Positions 46,966 to 59,236 of a stretch of DNA of 64,000 bases are shown one piece after another (position 1 is the stretch's first letter; the number at the start of each line of letters is the position of its first letter). The stretch lies in contig NC_090172.1 in the NCBI RefSeq assembly GCF_024679245.1, positions 41,586,776-41,650,775 on the forward strand, given 5' to 3'. The notes beneath the pieces are model-generated. The model was not told the DNA's origin and searched no databases. It was given only the letters and a program-made list of their open reading frames with translations. The stretch is from Pseudorasbora parva. Its lineage: Eukaryota > Chordata > Actinopteri > Cypriniformes > Gobionidae. A program made the translations under genes and the position numbers.

Positions 46966-49900
46966 TCACACCTCAGTAGATCTGCTGTCATAGTTTGCAT
47001 TTGCTTCCCTGTTAAAGTCAGAGAATCATCAACAGTAAATATACATCACAGTGAGGATTGAAATTATACTCCTAAATATTTTTATATAAATCTACAACAT
47101 GAATGCAAAGCAGTGAGAAGTTATATGTCAGAGACGCATGAAAATACTTACTGGAGTTCCTTTTTCAGTCTTCTCAGTTTGTCCTTTAGCCTGTCATTCT
47201 TAACTCTGATGGGATTGTCAGGTATAAACCAGGCAGCAATAAATTTGCACATCACCACCACATGCTGAGCGGAGAGAAGAACAAAAGATCTCAGACAATA
47301 TTTAACTAAATGTATTGTTAAGAATAAAAATAAAATAAAAAGTAACATAACATTTATACCTCGAACAGAATAACAAAGGCAAAGCGGAGTGCCAGAATGA
47401 GCCAAAACTGAGAGGTGAGACTCTGGTCTTCATCACTGCGGTAGTCTTTGTAACTGTAGAACACACAATACACATTCAGTGCAATGACACTGCATCACAT
47501 GAAACATTTCCTCATTAGCCCGTATGAACCAACCAATCAAACTCATCCTTATTAGTGGTAATAAAAGTTGTCACCTGCATTGCGTGACATTATATCCGAT
47601 CAATTGCTTGAAGTCGTTTTGCACTCTCTTATCAGACATGAACGCTGTTGCCAGAGTGTTGTTGATATACCCCGTCATACAGCTAGCAGACAAAATAAAT
47701 GCATTTATTACAGTAGTAATTACTATTATATGCTTGAAAACAAATAAACAAACGGTTTGGATAGGACTCTTTTTCCCAATATTGTTGTTGTGAGAGAAAA
47801 CGGTGGACGGAAATAGCTCATTTGGTGGTTTGTAGCTCAGATACTCACTCCAGGTTTGTGTTGTTGCTGACAGCACAAGGTCCATAATGATATCGATACA
47901 CCAGACGGGGTATGAAGTCAGAAGAAATCCCAATCACTAGGCCATTAGCAATGACAGCCATCACCCCAACAGCTTCTAATATTGCAGTCCACACACCTGC
48001 CACAGGAGGACACACGGCACACCATGCAATGGTTTACTCCACGATGATAACGGACACATTACCACTACACAAATACAGTAGCTATTCACCAATGTCATTT
48101 GTCTTTTTGGGCACTAGGCGGCGCTCAAGGCTGACCATCTTGATGGCATCCAGCCTGATCTCAAATATGTTATTGATGAGAGCCAATAAAGGAGCCAGAG
48201 GAAATGCAGCTACAAAGATGGTGGTGAAACTGAACTGAAGAACTAATGACAAGGGGGAGAACAGCATGTGTTAGTGTACCATATTTCTGCGCAGCAACAT
48301 TACCGTCACAGCCACACTCATTTTATTTGCACTAAACATCATTCCAAATATATCAGAATATATCAGTCAGAAAGATTGCAAAATGTAGTTTATGACAGGT
48401 AACAGAGAGAGATACAAACCCATTTCCAAAAACTCGTTAAACAAGCTGAAAGAATTAACATCATTCAGGTCGTAGTTATCCAGCCAATTACGAAGGTTGC
48501 AGAGGTCACATGGGAACAAGTTACCCTCCTCCTTTCGACATGCCTTCCGGTAACAGTTACCACACTTTCTTCGTATTGTCTTAGCTTTTGTGCGCCTAAA
48601 ACAAAGCTTTAACCAGCTGCAGAGAAACAACACAGTAGTCCAATAAGCACTGGCTTTTCTTGCTTTTTTGAACAATGAAAAGAGCGAACAGTGAAAGGAG
48701 ATTTTTATTGGGTTTTATGGTATATTTTTGACAATACTTACGGCACTGTGAACTCAAATATGTTGTTGATTGTTTGTTTGAGCACCAGAATAACAGCCAT
48801 CTGGATGAAGAGATCTGTAAGGCAGCCGCTTGGATGACACTAAATCAGAGAGAGAAATCTTATTTAGTTTTACAATTAGATTTGAAGAATCCATTCAGCT
48901 TTGGATACAAGAATCTGACAAATGCATACATCTGTAAATATAAATGTAATGTATAATGATTCCTACATGAATCATACCTCTTCTAGTCTCCATTCCCCTC
49001 CAATTCGAACATAGTTTCCTGGATAGCCATTGATCCTAAGCACAGCATAAGGAGACACTTTGAATAGACTGTTATTAGAGTAAATAACTAGATAAGTAAA
49101 TGCTCACACAGACACACACAATTACCTTCCCAGAAAGAACGCCACATAAAATAGTGATGAGAAGAGAGTAAAGAACTGAAATGTGAACATCTTCACTGTG
49201 AAGCGCTTCTCTGTGGCTGCAAAGGAACGGGTCTTCTCTACAAATAAACAAGAGACATTTTAAATACTTGTTTACTGACATAACAGATTTCATGCAAACA
49301 ATTATCATTATTATTAACACATTTATTACCCACCAAACTCACACAGTTTGAAGGCCACAATTTTGTTGACCTGAAAAGAATTATTTTAATTAGAGAGTTG
49401 TTGTTTTTTTAACAAGAAGATGTTTTATGCCTATTAGACAGTTTATCTTTTAGTTCTTACCCGAGTCATAACCTGAATAGTAATGTAGTGTAGCACTGCC
49501 CCGGTCATCATGGCTATTGTGGTGGCATGATCACGCAGAAAGTGCCAGTCGCTTCGGGACAACAATATTGCAGTTAAAATTCGACAGATCACCAGAGCCT
49601 GGGTCAGACCAATGATCACCACCAGCTGAGAACAATGAAGATACAGTTGTATTATATGCTTATAAGTGTATATCCTTTTAAATAATGACAACTTTTGAAG
49701 TAATAGTAATGCTAATGAATATATCTTGAGCTAATCTGAAGGCCACATGAAGTTTGGAGGTATGTAGCTATTGACTCTACAGTGCGCCTCAGCATGTGCT
49801 GACCCCGCTCTGTGTATTTTAATGTGGCCTATCACTTCATGGCTGAGTTGCTGTTGTTCCCAATTGCTTTCACTTTGTTATAATAGCACTAACAGATAAC

Positions 49901-52900
49901 CATGGAACATTTAGTAGTATGGAAATTTCCCTAATGGACAGGTCGCAACCTATCACAGTACCACACTTGAATGAATTCACTGAGCTCCTGAGAGCAACCC
50001 ATTCTTTCACAAATGTTTGTAGAAGCAGTCTGCATGCCTAGGTGCTTGATTTTACACACCTGTGACCATGGAAGTGATTCGAACACCTGAATTCAATGAT
50101 TTGGGGGGGGGTGTCCCAATACTTTTGCCAATATAGTGTATATATAATATGTAAATATAAAATGTGAAAATGTGTTTCTCACCACTAATGTGACCAACAG
50201 AAGCACCACGATGCTGCGCAGATAGGAATGTCTGAACTCTTTGGGCTTGCACTGAGGGTTATTTACAATCTCCAAAATCAATTCTTCCTGTGGACAAATA
50301 GTCGTGCAGTTTCATTAGAAGATGCACATTAAATATGCCCCCCCCCCCCCCCCCCAAAAAAAAAATGATGAGAAGAAAATGAGTTTACCTCTTCCTCGCA
50401 CCAGTCAAACACTTTCCACTTTGACACATACAGAGATCGATGTCTCTTCCACACCTCTAAGAACAGGGTTGCTAGTCAAACAAATAACAGTATCTTAGCA
50501 TTTGTCAAATGACATAGAAATGTGTACTTTGCTTTAACTAAAGGGCAAAAACTCACCCCAAATCGCCATGAACATGGCAAAAGCCACCGTCCCTTCATTG
50601 TCAAATAGTTGACTCACCTGTTTGTAAACATTTACTGTTAACACAACTAGTCAAGATGACAGAGAAGCACAGACAGACAATAGTGTGGCATTCAGTCCTC
50701 ATTTATTTTGAATATACACTACAAGTCAGTTTATACACTGATCAAAAGTAAAAGGAAAGAAATGCATAATGTTAGAAAAAAATGTTTTTTAAATTATTTT
50801 CAACATTCTATTCATCCCAAATATCCTGATAAATGCATTATGTTTCCACAAAAACACTGTTTTTAACATTAATAATAATAATAATAAAATGTTAAATAAA
50901 AATGTTTCTTGAGCATCAGTACATTAGAATGATTCCTGAAGGATCATGAGACACTGAAGACTGGACTAATGATGCTGAACATTCAGCTTAACCATCACAG
51001 GAATAAATTACAATTTAAAAAATATGTTATATTAAATTGTAAGAATATTTCACAATATTACTGTTTTTACTGTATTTTATATTAAATAAATGCTGTCTTG
51101 TTGAGAATAAGAGATCCTCAACCCCAACATTTTGAACAGTAGTGCGCAGTTAACAATAATTCAAGGTGTCCAGAAATGCTCAATTGTAATAAAAGAGTGA
51201 CATGTTTATTCACTGACCTTGGCATATGTACAGGTGTCTGACAGGTTCCACACGTCGCATCTTATGTCACATCTTGGGCACATGATGGTGTTGGAGTCAC
51301 AGACTTCATGACTGTAAGAACACCCAGACATCAAGACTTAGAGATAATTGAAAGTCAATTCAAATCAGATTAGTCTGTTTGCATCAGCTCTGTCATCTGC
51401 CTCTACACCTCTACACCTTAGTTTACTCTAAATATACTCACATAAGTGGACTGGTATTGAAGAAGGCAAGGCCATACAAGAACACAACAATACCAATTAC
51501 AGCTGCAGGGACGAGCATCCGTGTATACCAGCCCAGCCACAGGTAATACAGAGCCACTTTCTCCCCAAAATATTCCCTTAAAATGACACATGTGAAGATA
51601 GAATGTTTAAAAAAAAAGATGATTTTCAAGGAACAGTGAACAAGATAAAACCAGTAGAACTTACTTGACATCAGTGACAGGCTGTTTAAAAAGCTTCAGT
51701 ACTGAAAGCCAGCTTGCCCACTCCTTCCTTAGTTTTTTCTGCTCTTTTTTCTGAAGTGACAAGCCAACAGTGTTTAACATGTTCAGTTAGAATGAAAACG
51801 CTCAGATATTTATTTTATGATTTCCTTGGCTACAAAAGTATATGAATATACTCTAACAAATAAGAGCTTTTACCTCATGCAGACAGAAGATGGACTCAAA
51901 AGCACCTTGACCCAGTAGCTCCTCGAGGCTCTCTTACAGAGTCAAATAGAGAAGAGAAACAGTGATAATATTACACAGTAAAAAAACAGTGACTGATCAC
52001 ATCTACTTTTTTTAGTTGGCCAAATTAAATTTCTGTGAATTAAATAGAAAATTTTCAATTGAAAACCAGATTTTTTTTTTACAGTGTACAGAGGATCAGT
52101 CCATTTCAATATTTGAATATATTACATTTATTATTTCAATATATATATATTTTTTTACATGGTGTGTCTGTTATTTACATCTGAACCATTTTAATACATG
52201 CATAGGCACTGCTGTTAACTTAAAGGTTATATATATATATATATATGTAGGATATAGGGCTGTCAATCGATTACAACACAAACGCGATTAATCGTATGAT
52301 TGTAATGAGTTTACTCGCTTTTAATCGCAATTTAATCATACATTTTTAGCAATTGTAAATGTATCTTAAATTAAGTTTAAATTAAGTTTTTAATAATCTA
52401 ATCAACATGGGTATGGACAAATATGCATGCTTTATGCAAATTTATTAATAGTGAAACCAAACTTATTCAATAATAATCAATACAGCATGAAGACTAGACG
52501 TATCAAAGGTCATAGATGTTTATCTAAGCAATTGTTCATGTCTCTTAAGCCTAACCTTAAAAATTAAGAGTAAGTACTGATTTCTCTCATTTTAAGAATA
52601 TAAAGGGAGTTTTTACACTGGCAATTTAATTCAGAGCAGGGCACAGTTTGTATAAAAAATTGGTAATGTGTACCAGTGAGCGCACCAGAACCACACCAGA
52701 CCTTTGACAGCCCTAATATATATATATATGTTTTAATAATAATATACACTGTTCTAATATATATACACTGTTTCTAATAACTGTTTTTGAGCGCCAAATC
52801 AACATATTTCTAGTGATTTTCTGAAGGATCATGTGACACTGAAGATGATGCTGAAAATGTAGCTTTGCCATCAAAGGAATACATGACATTTTAAAATATA

Positions 52901-55618
52901 TTAAAATAGAAATTATATTATAATAATATTTCACAAAATGCTTTTAATGTATTTTTTACAATATTTTAATAAATCAAATAAATTTTGGTGAGCATAAAAC
53001 GACTTGATCACTAGGGTAAGATTTTAGTTTCAGGTTCAGAATGAGTCAAGACAACAATGGGCAAAAGATTAAGTGAAAGGAATAAGGAAAGTGAGTGGGA
53101 GATCTGGAAGAGAAAAAAATGTACCTCCTGATCCTATAAATGTATTGTTCAAGACAAAGTGGACAATCCTGATTCTATGAAACAAAGGAATAGAAACTCA
53201 TTACAAAAACTATGAAAAGAATTTATTATGTGGTGGATTTCAAATAATTTTAAGTAGTGTGAAGATGCTTTCTGTGAACCTCACCTGGTGCAGAGTGACA
53301 CAGATGTTTCACACTTTTGCTCTGCGCTCCAGTTACAGGAATCAGACACCTTTAGCAGGTATTTGTACTTTGCAAACATCTCCTCGGGTGCACAGATACC
53401 GAAGAACACCTTTCCAGCATGTTCAATTCTCTGTTCAACAGAAATCAGGGACTTGAGTAAGACAGTCACATTTTAATGAAAGACAAAAATACTAGTGTGT
53501 GCGACGCTGATAACATACAGTCACTTTAATGTTCTTCTTTTTCAGTTCACCGATAAAGGCATCCTGTTTCTTGAAGGTTTGGTCCTCCATGTCCTCCACT
53601 TTATCAGCCACCAACACATAGTCATATAATCGAGGAAGGTAAGAGCTACGCTGAATGAAACAAATGCAGATATAACCAAGACAGAAAGAAACTTAAATAT
53701 CAATTAATCGTCAGACTGTATTACTGCTGAGTCTTGGTTTTGTGGGAGGATATTGGTTGAGTATGTGAGTTTTTTTTATTATTATTTTTGCAGAAGTTTA
53801 GGTCATGCAAGGCAAGACATGATGTGAATGTGACATTATGACCATAGTGTGTGGGTAAGATATAACATCATCATGTGCTTTGCATGAGTAGTTATCATAA
53901 CTGAACATGTGCTCTGGTAGAAATGTGACTGTGGTATTGAATTGGTCTACAAATGCACAGAGCACACATGGTCTCTTTTCCTACCTCTGGTGTAAGTAAA
54001 ACCTCATTTGCATCGTCCAGCTCATGTAGAGCCACATCATCCTGCAATACATAAAAATAACCGAGAATTATAAATATGTATATTTAACGTATATTTATAT
54101 TTAATGTATATTTAATATTTAAACGTTTACTGTCCAATGCACAGTTTTTGAATATTAAGTGCATTTATTGTAAAACTCCATCTTTCAGATTGACACATTC
54201 ATCCACTGTCATTCAAATATTGAGGACAGCATAAGACATACAATACTTACGTACTTAAAGTATCTTAAAGTGTACAATAAATCAACCCAGTATCACTCTT
54301 CAAATGCAAACTGACATTTATTTGTGATGCCAAACCTTATCTCAATTCAAAGGCAAATGTCTAATCTGTCTTCATGCAGGCCACTACAGTGCCAGCTGGC
54401 CAGGCAGTAATACATAACTAACCTGCTTTATATAAAGCAAACTGACCAAATGCAGCAGGATCCAAATGTTTTTTGAAAGTTTTTCACTCACATTGTTATG
54501 TTGATAGTATGAAGTTGTAATTTTAATAATAAAAAAGCAAAGATTTTCATCAGTTGGGTCAGATTTTTTGACCCAAGTGTAACAAGGACTTTAATGGAGC
54601 TTATAGTCTTTCAGAAAACCTTTCTTTCTCTTTTATTTTCTACATATGGCTTTCACTTTAACAGCAGCTACTCCTGTTGGTATGATGGCAGGTCAAGACA
54701 TGCCTTTGGGTAACATTTTATAGAACTACAAACATTTGCCGAGTGTGTGTTTGTGGGTGTTAGAAAGACAGAAAGACTAAGGAATCACTGAGAACATGGA
54801 TTATGATTCCTTACCTCTGCCTCACATAATAATTAACTGAAGTCATAGTAATTAAAATAGACATGCTCTAGTCTAAGTCATGTAATGAAGCAGCACGGTC
54901 TCATGACAAATAACCTGTTTAACCACAACAGAACTATTATTCATTCGGATTTGCACACATTATACGTAATATGAACACGTGCCTGATCATTTTACTCTAC
55001 CAAAACAGATTCATCAGTAAATAATGGGTCTAAAAAAAGCTAATCCCTAATAAAGTTTTTTGTATTATGCATTGTCTGAGTAAAACACGAGGTGTACATC
55101 AACATTCACATGTTTACGCTCACAGCAAAGACTTTTTTCTGAAACGTACACCTGAAAGATCTCAGCAACAAGATGTTCAGGTCAGACGAGTGTTTTTCTG
55201 AATAGTTAGTCCTTTACTAAGAACATTTATCCATCCTAAATAGTGCAGTTTAACCCGTATGAAACAAATTTAATACACACAGTTTAATATGTCATTCACT
55301 AAGGAGAAATAAAAAAAGGATACTACACAATATTTTAAACAGTGTTGTGATATAGGCTACTGTGACTGTAATTTGCTCTTCTGTATGCCATATATCATAA
55401 CACTATTTAAACAGTGTTATGATATACTGTGACTGTAATTTGCTCTTCTGTATGCCATATATCATAACACTATTTAAACAGTGTTATGATATACTGTGAC
55501 TGTAATTTGCTCTTCTGTATGCCATATATGTAGTTACAGTAATATTAGAATGTTTGTTATAATGTTTAGTTCAGGGTGAGTGGAGCACAAAAACTACTCC
55601 ACCACCTACTAAATAGGC

Positions 55619-55713
<95 letters not shown>

Positions 55714-55923
55714 GTATTATATGTATATATATATAAGGTAAACTGCACTAATATTATTAACCAGCTGTAACTAAATACCCAGGGGGGAAATCTCTTCTTA
55801 TGAGCTGTCTCACACTGACCAGTTAAAATAAGTAAAAACTGCTCCTGCGAAACCTGGAAGACACACACACACACACACGTTCTCTCAAATACTGTAGCCT
55901 ACCTCTCGATCAGTGAAGAACAT
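46966..55923 (-). CDS. ano9: Anoctamin-9 / TMEM16J (complete, 24 coding exons, 784 aa)
   Basis: Exons, 5' to 3' on the minus strand: 55903-55923, 53985-54041, 53519-53650, 53285-53430, 53125-53174, 51874-51932, 51665-51750, 51442-51576, 51218-51311, 50557-50617, 50389-50471, 50183-50287, 49461-49625, 49334-49370, 49126-49237, 48978-49035, 48742-48839, 48420-48616, 48090-48242, 47849-47996, 47575-47682, 47360-47453, 47152-47264, 46966-47008. All borders are consensus and the phase never breaks; total 2,355 nt. Seen: cytosolic N-terminus with 'DYVLVAD' and '[11 protein letters not shown]', then '[17 protein letters not shown]', '[16 protein letters not shown]', '[12 protein letters not shown]', '[20 protein letters not shown]' and '[20 protein letters not shown]'. 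Calcium-site positions N492, E496, E561, E564, E593 and D597 are all present. The C-terminus is S-T-E-V. TMEM16 proteins are dimeric ten-helix channels or lipid scramblases. The short N-terminus, total length (~782 aa in human ANO9) and pkp3 as neighbour favour ano9. An in-frame TGA lies 9 nt upstream of the ATG. Confidence 0.95.
49740..50145. mobile_element. DNA-transposon fragment in ano9 intron 12
   Basis: Ends at about 50145 with the inverse of 'ACACTATATTGGCAAAAGTA', a terminus common to abundant fish Tc1/mariner-derived repeats; the interior has a G run and 'CACACCTGTGACCATGGAAG'. The other end is not recognised and no transposase motif is visible. Confidence 0.45.
50338..50365. repeat. 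C18-A10 homopolymer tract
   Basis: 18 C followed by 10 A, about 24 bases downstream (on the minus strand) of an ano9 exon. Its length is likely to be uncertain in any assembly. Confidence 0.9.
52257..52713. mobile_element. 'GGGCTGTCAA' MITE (ano9 intron 5)
   Basis: GGGCTGTCAATCGATTA at the left and TTTGACAGCCC at the right are inverted ends in a TA-rich setting. The interior carries 'AACGCGATTAATCG'. A common fish non-autonomous DNA element type, with no coding sequence. Confidence 0.7.
55333..55530. repeat. 67-bp tandem repeat (~3 copies), each with a palindrome (ano9 intron 1)
   Basis: A unit containing 'CATAACACTATTTAAACAGT', 'TGACTGTAATTTGCTCTTC' and 'TGTATGCCATATAT' occurs almost three times with period 67 (starts at 55396 and 55463, plus a more diverged partial copy from about 55333). 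Each junction holds 'ATATCATAACAC'...'GTGTTATGATAT', a 12-bp inverted pair. Confidence 0.85.
55622..55711. repeat. (TA)n microsatellite (ano9 intron 1)
   Basis: About 44 TA units, about 190 bp downstream of the first coding exon on the minus strand. A short (AC)n at 55861-55878 sits closer still. Confidence 0.95.
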
Positions 55924-56160
55924 TCTCAGATCAAAGTTCCCAAATCAGATCAGTTTAGGCAGTCCGACGTCAGTCTCTCTTTTCTTATCCTTACATAGCC
56001 GAAGACCAGCTTTAACTTAAGGAAAATTTAAACTGACTAGAGATCGATCGAAAGCAGTGCAGCCTACACTTCCGCATTTCCCATCTCATATTTATGACAT
56101 CCAACCGCGAGCGCGACGGTATAATCGGGACCTTACCTTTACAGGTGAGAGCAAGACGTC
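55924..56160 (-). promoter_or_regulatory. ano9: ano9 5' UTR and probable promoter
   Basis: Upstream of the ano9 start codon on the minus strand. 'CCTGTAAAG|GTAAGG' near 56140-56155 resembles an untranslated exon with a strong donor, followed by a GC-richer stretch ('CCGCGAGCGCGACGG' on the plus strand near 56105). The transcription start is not located. Confidence 0.35.
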
Positions 56161-57029
56161 ATCTTTCTGTAGAAGGGCGGGCCTGATGCTTGCTTACTCT
56201 CGATACACTTAGGCTACATCAGTACTATTGATACCTTCAGATCGAAACTCAGAACTTACTGCAGTGCCAACAGTCATTCGGAGGTGTTGAATTTGAGAAT
56301 TTAGAATTAGAAATTAGCCGAACAGCAAATACTTCCTGCAAACCTCCTGGAATGCACCAAAAATTTTTTGGAATCATAACTGTTTCACGTCTTTATGATG
56401 TTCAGTGCGTAAGAAACATTATAGAAAAATATTTAATCAATGTAAGACAGCACCTCAGTCAAGAAGGCAACACATTATTGGCAAAATTGTTATCAAAATA
56501 ACTACAAAACAGGGATTGCGTTCACGAAAAATATTTTTTAATCCAATAAATATTTTTGTGTAACAACTCAAACTTATACAGACGTTATAAATTTCAATGA
56601 CTTTTATAAACCCGCAAATTATAGTTTTGTAATACCAGGACCGTCAGGTCATTAAAAAAAAAAAAAAAAAAACTAAGAAGAAAGTTGTCATGTTCAGACC
56701 ACCGAACATTTGATTTCTTTTTAACGACCTGGAGATAATCCCTAAGACTTTAAACTGTCATAATTTCCTAAAACACACATGCTCTACAGAGGGGGGAAAA
56801 CGGCCCATATGGTGTTCAATGGGATTGGGCTGAGAGAAGATGTCCTCAAACTTCATGGTTCTTCTAGCTTTGTGCTGCTGTACCAGAATTGGACTTAATC
56901 TCCTAATTTACATTGTTCATCACCAATCATCACATAACCATGCAAAACATTGAGCGAACACTTCCACTAACATCAATAAGACAACGCACACTTATTTAAT
57001 AGGATCTCAAAGTACACAGCTGAGTCAAA
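56161..57029. other. Intergenic region between ano9 and tssc4
   Basis: AT-rich, with an A18 run near 56655-56672. No gene or recognised repeat was seen. The tssc4 3' UTR begins to its right. Confidence 0.5.
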
Positions 57030-57035
57030 TTTATT
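57030..57035 (-). terminator. tssc4: tssc4 polyadenylation signal
   Basis: AATAAA on the minus strand about 275 bases after the tssc4 stop codon, the first canonical signal downstream. Confidence 0.55.
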
Positions 57036-57308
57036 CATGAAAAGTGGTCATAAAAATGACCAGAGAAAATTCTTATACTAACCACTGCATACAGGATATC
57101 AATCTATTGCTATGTTGGTTATTCTGTTATGCTATGCTTTGAGAAATAGCCTGTGTATGACAGCAAGAGCTTTTAATTTTTTTAATGAATTATACAATCA
57201 AAACCAAGATAATTGGATGGTCAAACCACTTTATACAAAACAATGTTACGTTTTAAGTACACAAACATTAAAACATCAAGCTATTTAAAGTATTTAAGTT
57301 CAAAGTGC

Positions 57309-58172
57309 TCACTCTGTGCCACCATCACCTTCCAGTGTTTTACGGAAGTGCTTGCGATTTACTTTCTTGCTACTGTTGAAGACGACACCGGACACCGTTT
57401 TGTCTTCATCTTCTTTCACAGTCCCCCACTTTCTTTTTTTCTCTTCATTCCCCAATGAAATGTGGTGATCATCCAAGTGATCAAGACCAACTGCTTCCTT
57501 CTTAGCATGGTCAAGTTTGCTCCCGCTTTGATCTTTGCTTTTGGGTTTAGTGAACACAATCTTATTCTCACTGCTGCGATCCTGGTTGAAAGTTGGAGTG
57601 AAATTCTCCAGCACAGCTTTCTGAGACCTCCGGCTGTCTTGAAGCCCCTGAATGTACTGATGAGCGACCTGACTATTCTTTTTATCACTGGTTTCAGCGA
57701 TATCTTCAAGACTGTAGCGGGTCCAGCGCTCTGGGTTTGCAAGGTAGTCTGGGAGTTTTTTACCTGGAGGTTGTTTTTTGGTTGCCTCCTGGCTTTGAGC
57801 TGCCTGTGGAGGTGACGGTGGAGCAGGACGAGCAAACATGCCATCAAGAATGTTGTCTTCACCTAGGTCCTTAGATGTGAGCTTTGCAGCACTATCCAAC
57901 TGGGCAAAAATGTCCTTACTCCGGTCACAGAAACCAGAGCTCCCACCTATCAGTCTGAAGGTGGGATTTTCTTGAGGAACAGACTGGACATGCTGCTGAG
58001 TCTCGCCTTCATCCTCTGAGGACGATGACAAGTCCTCAACCTTTCTGCCGAAATGCTCTGTGGGCTCATCAGAGTCAGAGTCACTCAGGGAGAGATCATC
58101 TGGAAGTTCAATCGTGTCTCTATTAGACAGACTGTTGGGAGCATCCTTTTCTTTGCAGTTTGGGTCACTCAT
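57309..58172 (-). CDS. tssc4: TSSC4 homologue, U5 snRNP assembly factor (complete, 287 aa)
   Basis: Single coding exon, ATG at 58172. Seen: a Ser/Asp/Glu-rich stretch (28-56, 'LSLSDSDSDEP', 'SSSSEDEGE'); a conserved block 72-92 ('FRLIGGSSGFCDRSKDIFAQL') that carries the TSSC4 signature of F-R-L followed by R-S-x-D-I-F; a Pro/Gln linker; 'LPDYLANPERWTRYSLEDI' at 140-158 followed by 'AETSDKKN'; and a Lys-rich tail with 'KKRKWG'. No membrane segment or enzyme motif; predicted largely disordered. Human TSSC4 (about 329 aa) binds U5 snRNP components and promotes tri-snRNP assembly, and lies beside CD81 in an imprinted cluster. A 3' splice site ('CCTAACCCCAG') lies about 16 nt before the ATG, so the 5' UTR is spliced. 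The antisense and shifted frames inside it are shadows. Confidence 0.93.
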   Translation of the reverse strand: MSDPNCKEKDAPNSLSNRDTIELPDDLSLSDSDSDEPTEHFGRKVEDLSSSSEDEGETQQHVQSVPQENPTFRLIGGSSGFCDRSKDIFAQLDSAAKLTSKDLGEDNILDGMFARPAPPSPPQAAQSQEATKKQPPGKKLPDYLANPERWTRYSLEDIAETSDKKNSQVAHQYIQGLQDSRRSQKAVLENFTPTFNQDRSSENKIVFTKPKSKDQSGSKLDHAKKEAVGLDHLDDHHISLGNEEKKRKWGTVKEDEDKTVSGVVFNSSKKVNRKHFRKTLEGDGGTE

Positions 58173-58457
58173 TGTGCTGCTGCAACTCTGGGGTTAGGTC
58201 AAGAGATATGATTAGAAGTTGGAAATTTATGATGAGATGCTGTGTGATAAATCTAAAGAAGAAAGACATGAAGAAATGCTTGTATTAGTGATGCATGAAA
58301 CTAGAATCCCCTGACAGTTTCTTCAAAGAGTTGCAACAAAGTAAATAGGTAAGGCACTGACAGCACATAACTAGTGCTAAATGAACTTTATTTTTGACAA
58401 ATTCAAATAAAAGAGTTATGGAGAGAAAAGCAAATATGAAGTACTACTCACTCACCA

Positions 58458-59230
58458 AAAGGCTCTTGAGACACCTATAAGAACCAGAATGAGAAACAAG
58501 CAGTGAGATCGTCACTCAGTAAAACAATTAGGCATAATAGCTTGATCTGATTAAACTTAAGGATGCATTTCTATTATTAAAATCCATATTTATTTATTAA
58601 TTTACAGATCGTGTGAATGATGCTGTGGATGTTTAAGCTTTTGTTATGACACTAGTCATCACATAGAAAATAAAATTGTATTAGGCTATACAGCTAGAAC
58701 AAATGCATGGGTGCATGGAGGTATCTTACTGCGATTGAAGACTCACAGGGACTGTAAGCTGGTCAGTTGAGCTAAAATCATTGATTCAAGAGTATTGATC
58801 AAAGTTATGGCCATAGCGTTTAGTCTTAAAGTTGTCCTCTTCTTCCTATGTAAACCGTGAAAATCAGCATCAGCATATCTGTATGTGTCTACTTATTAAA
58901 TGAAGATGAAGAAGAATTCAAAATTGTAGGCATTTTAAAAACAAACCATTGCATTAATGTAATGTCAGTGACCAAAACATTATCCTCTGATCACACGTTA
59001 AGCCAGCTAACGCAGCTATCCCGCCTAGCTGTGCCGATAAACGTAATCACAATGTCTCAAAATGCCCATAGAACCTACGCCATTTACAGTCACACACTGA
59101 TTTAAATATAACCACCATAATTTGAAAGTTACTTCGTTATTTGACTCGTATCTAGTTATCTACATAAGCAGTAGCATACCTTTAGCAGCCGTGAATGCGC
59201 ATAATCAACGAAGAGATGCATTGTGGGTAA
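58458..59230 (-). other. tssc4: tssc4 5' untranslated exons (inferred)
   Basis: On the minus strand 'CGGCTGCTAAAG|GTATGC' (donor near 59177-59178) is a good first-exon end just downstream of a promoter motif. A tiny possible exon 'GTGTCTCAAGAGCCTTTTG' with acceptor CTTATAG and donor GTGAGT lies at about 58458-58476. The acceptor at about 58188 leads into the coding exon. Only the outer two are reasonably supported. Confidence 0.4.
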
Positions 59231-59236
59231 TGTAGT
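59218..59236 (-). promoter_or_regulatory. ZNF143/THAP11 (Staf/Ronin, SBS-type) motif at tssc4 promoter
   Basis: The minus strand reads ACTACATTACCCACAATGC, close to the known 'ACTACAATTCCCAGAATGC' class of sites bound by ZNF143 and THAP11-HCF1 in vertebrate housekeeping promoters. It sits about 40 bases from the presumed first-exon donor of tssc4, i.e. at or very near the transcription start. Confidence 0.6.

Noticed and set aside
55566..55874. Open frames of Tyr-Ile repeats (also at 61919-62446)
   Set aside because: Translations of TA arrays; they lie in ano9 intron 1 and in a microsatellite cluster.
57416..57862. 148-codon minus frame and 117-codon plus frame inside tssc4
   Set aside because: Shifted or antisense shadows of the tssc4 coding exon with no conserved features.
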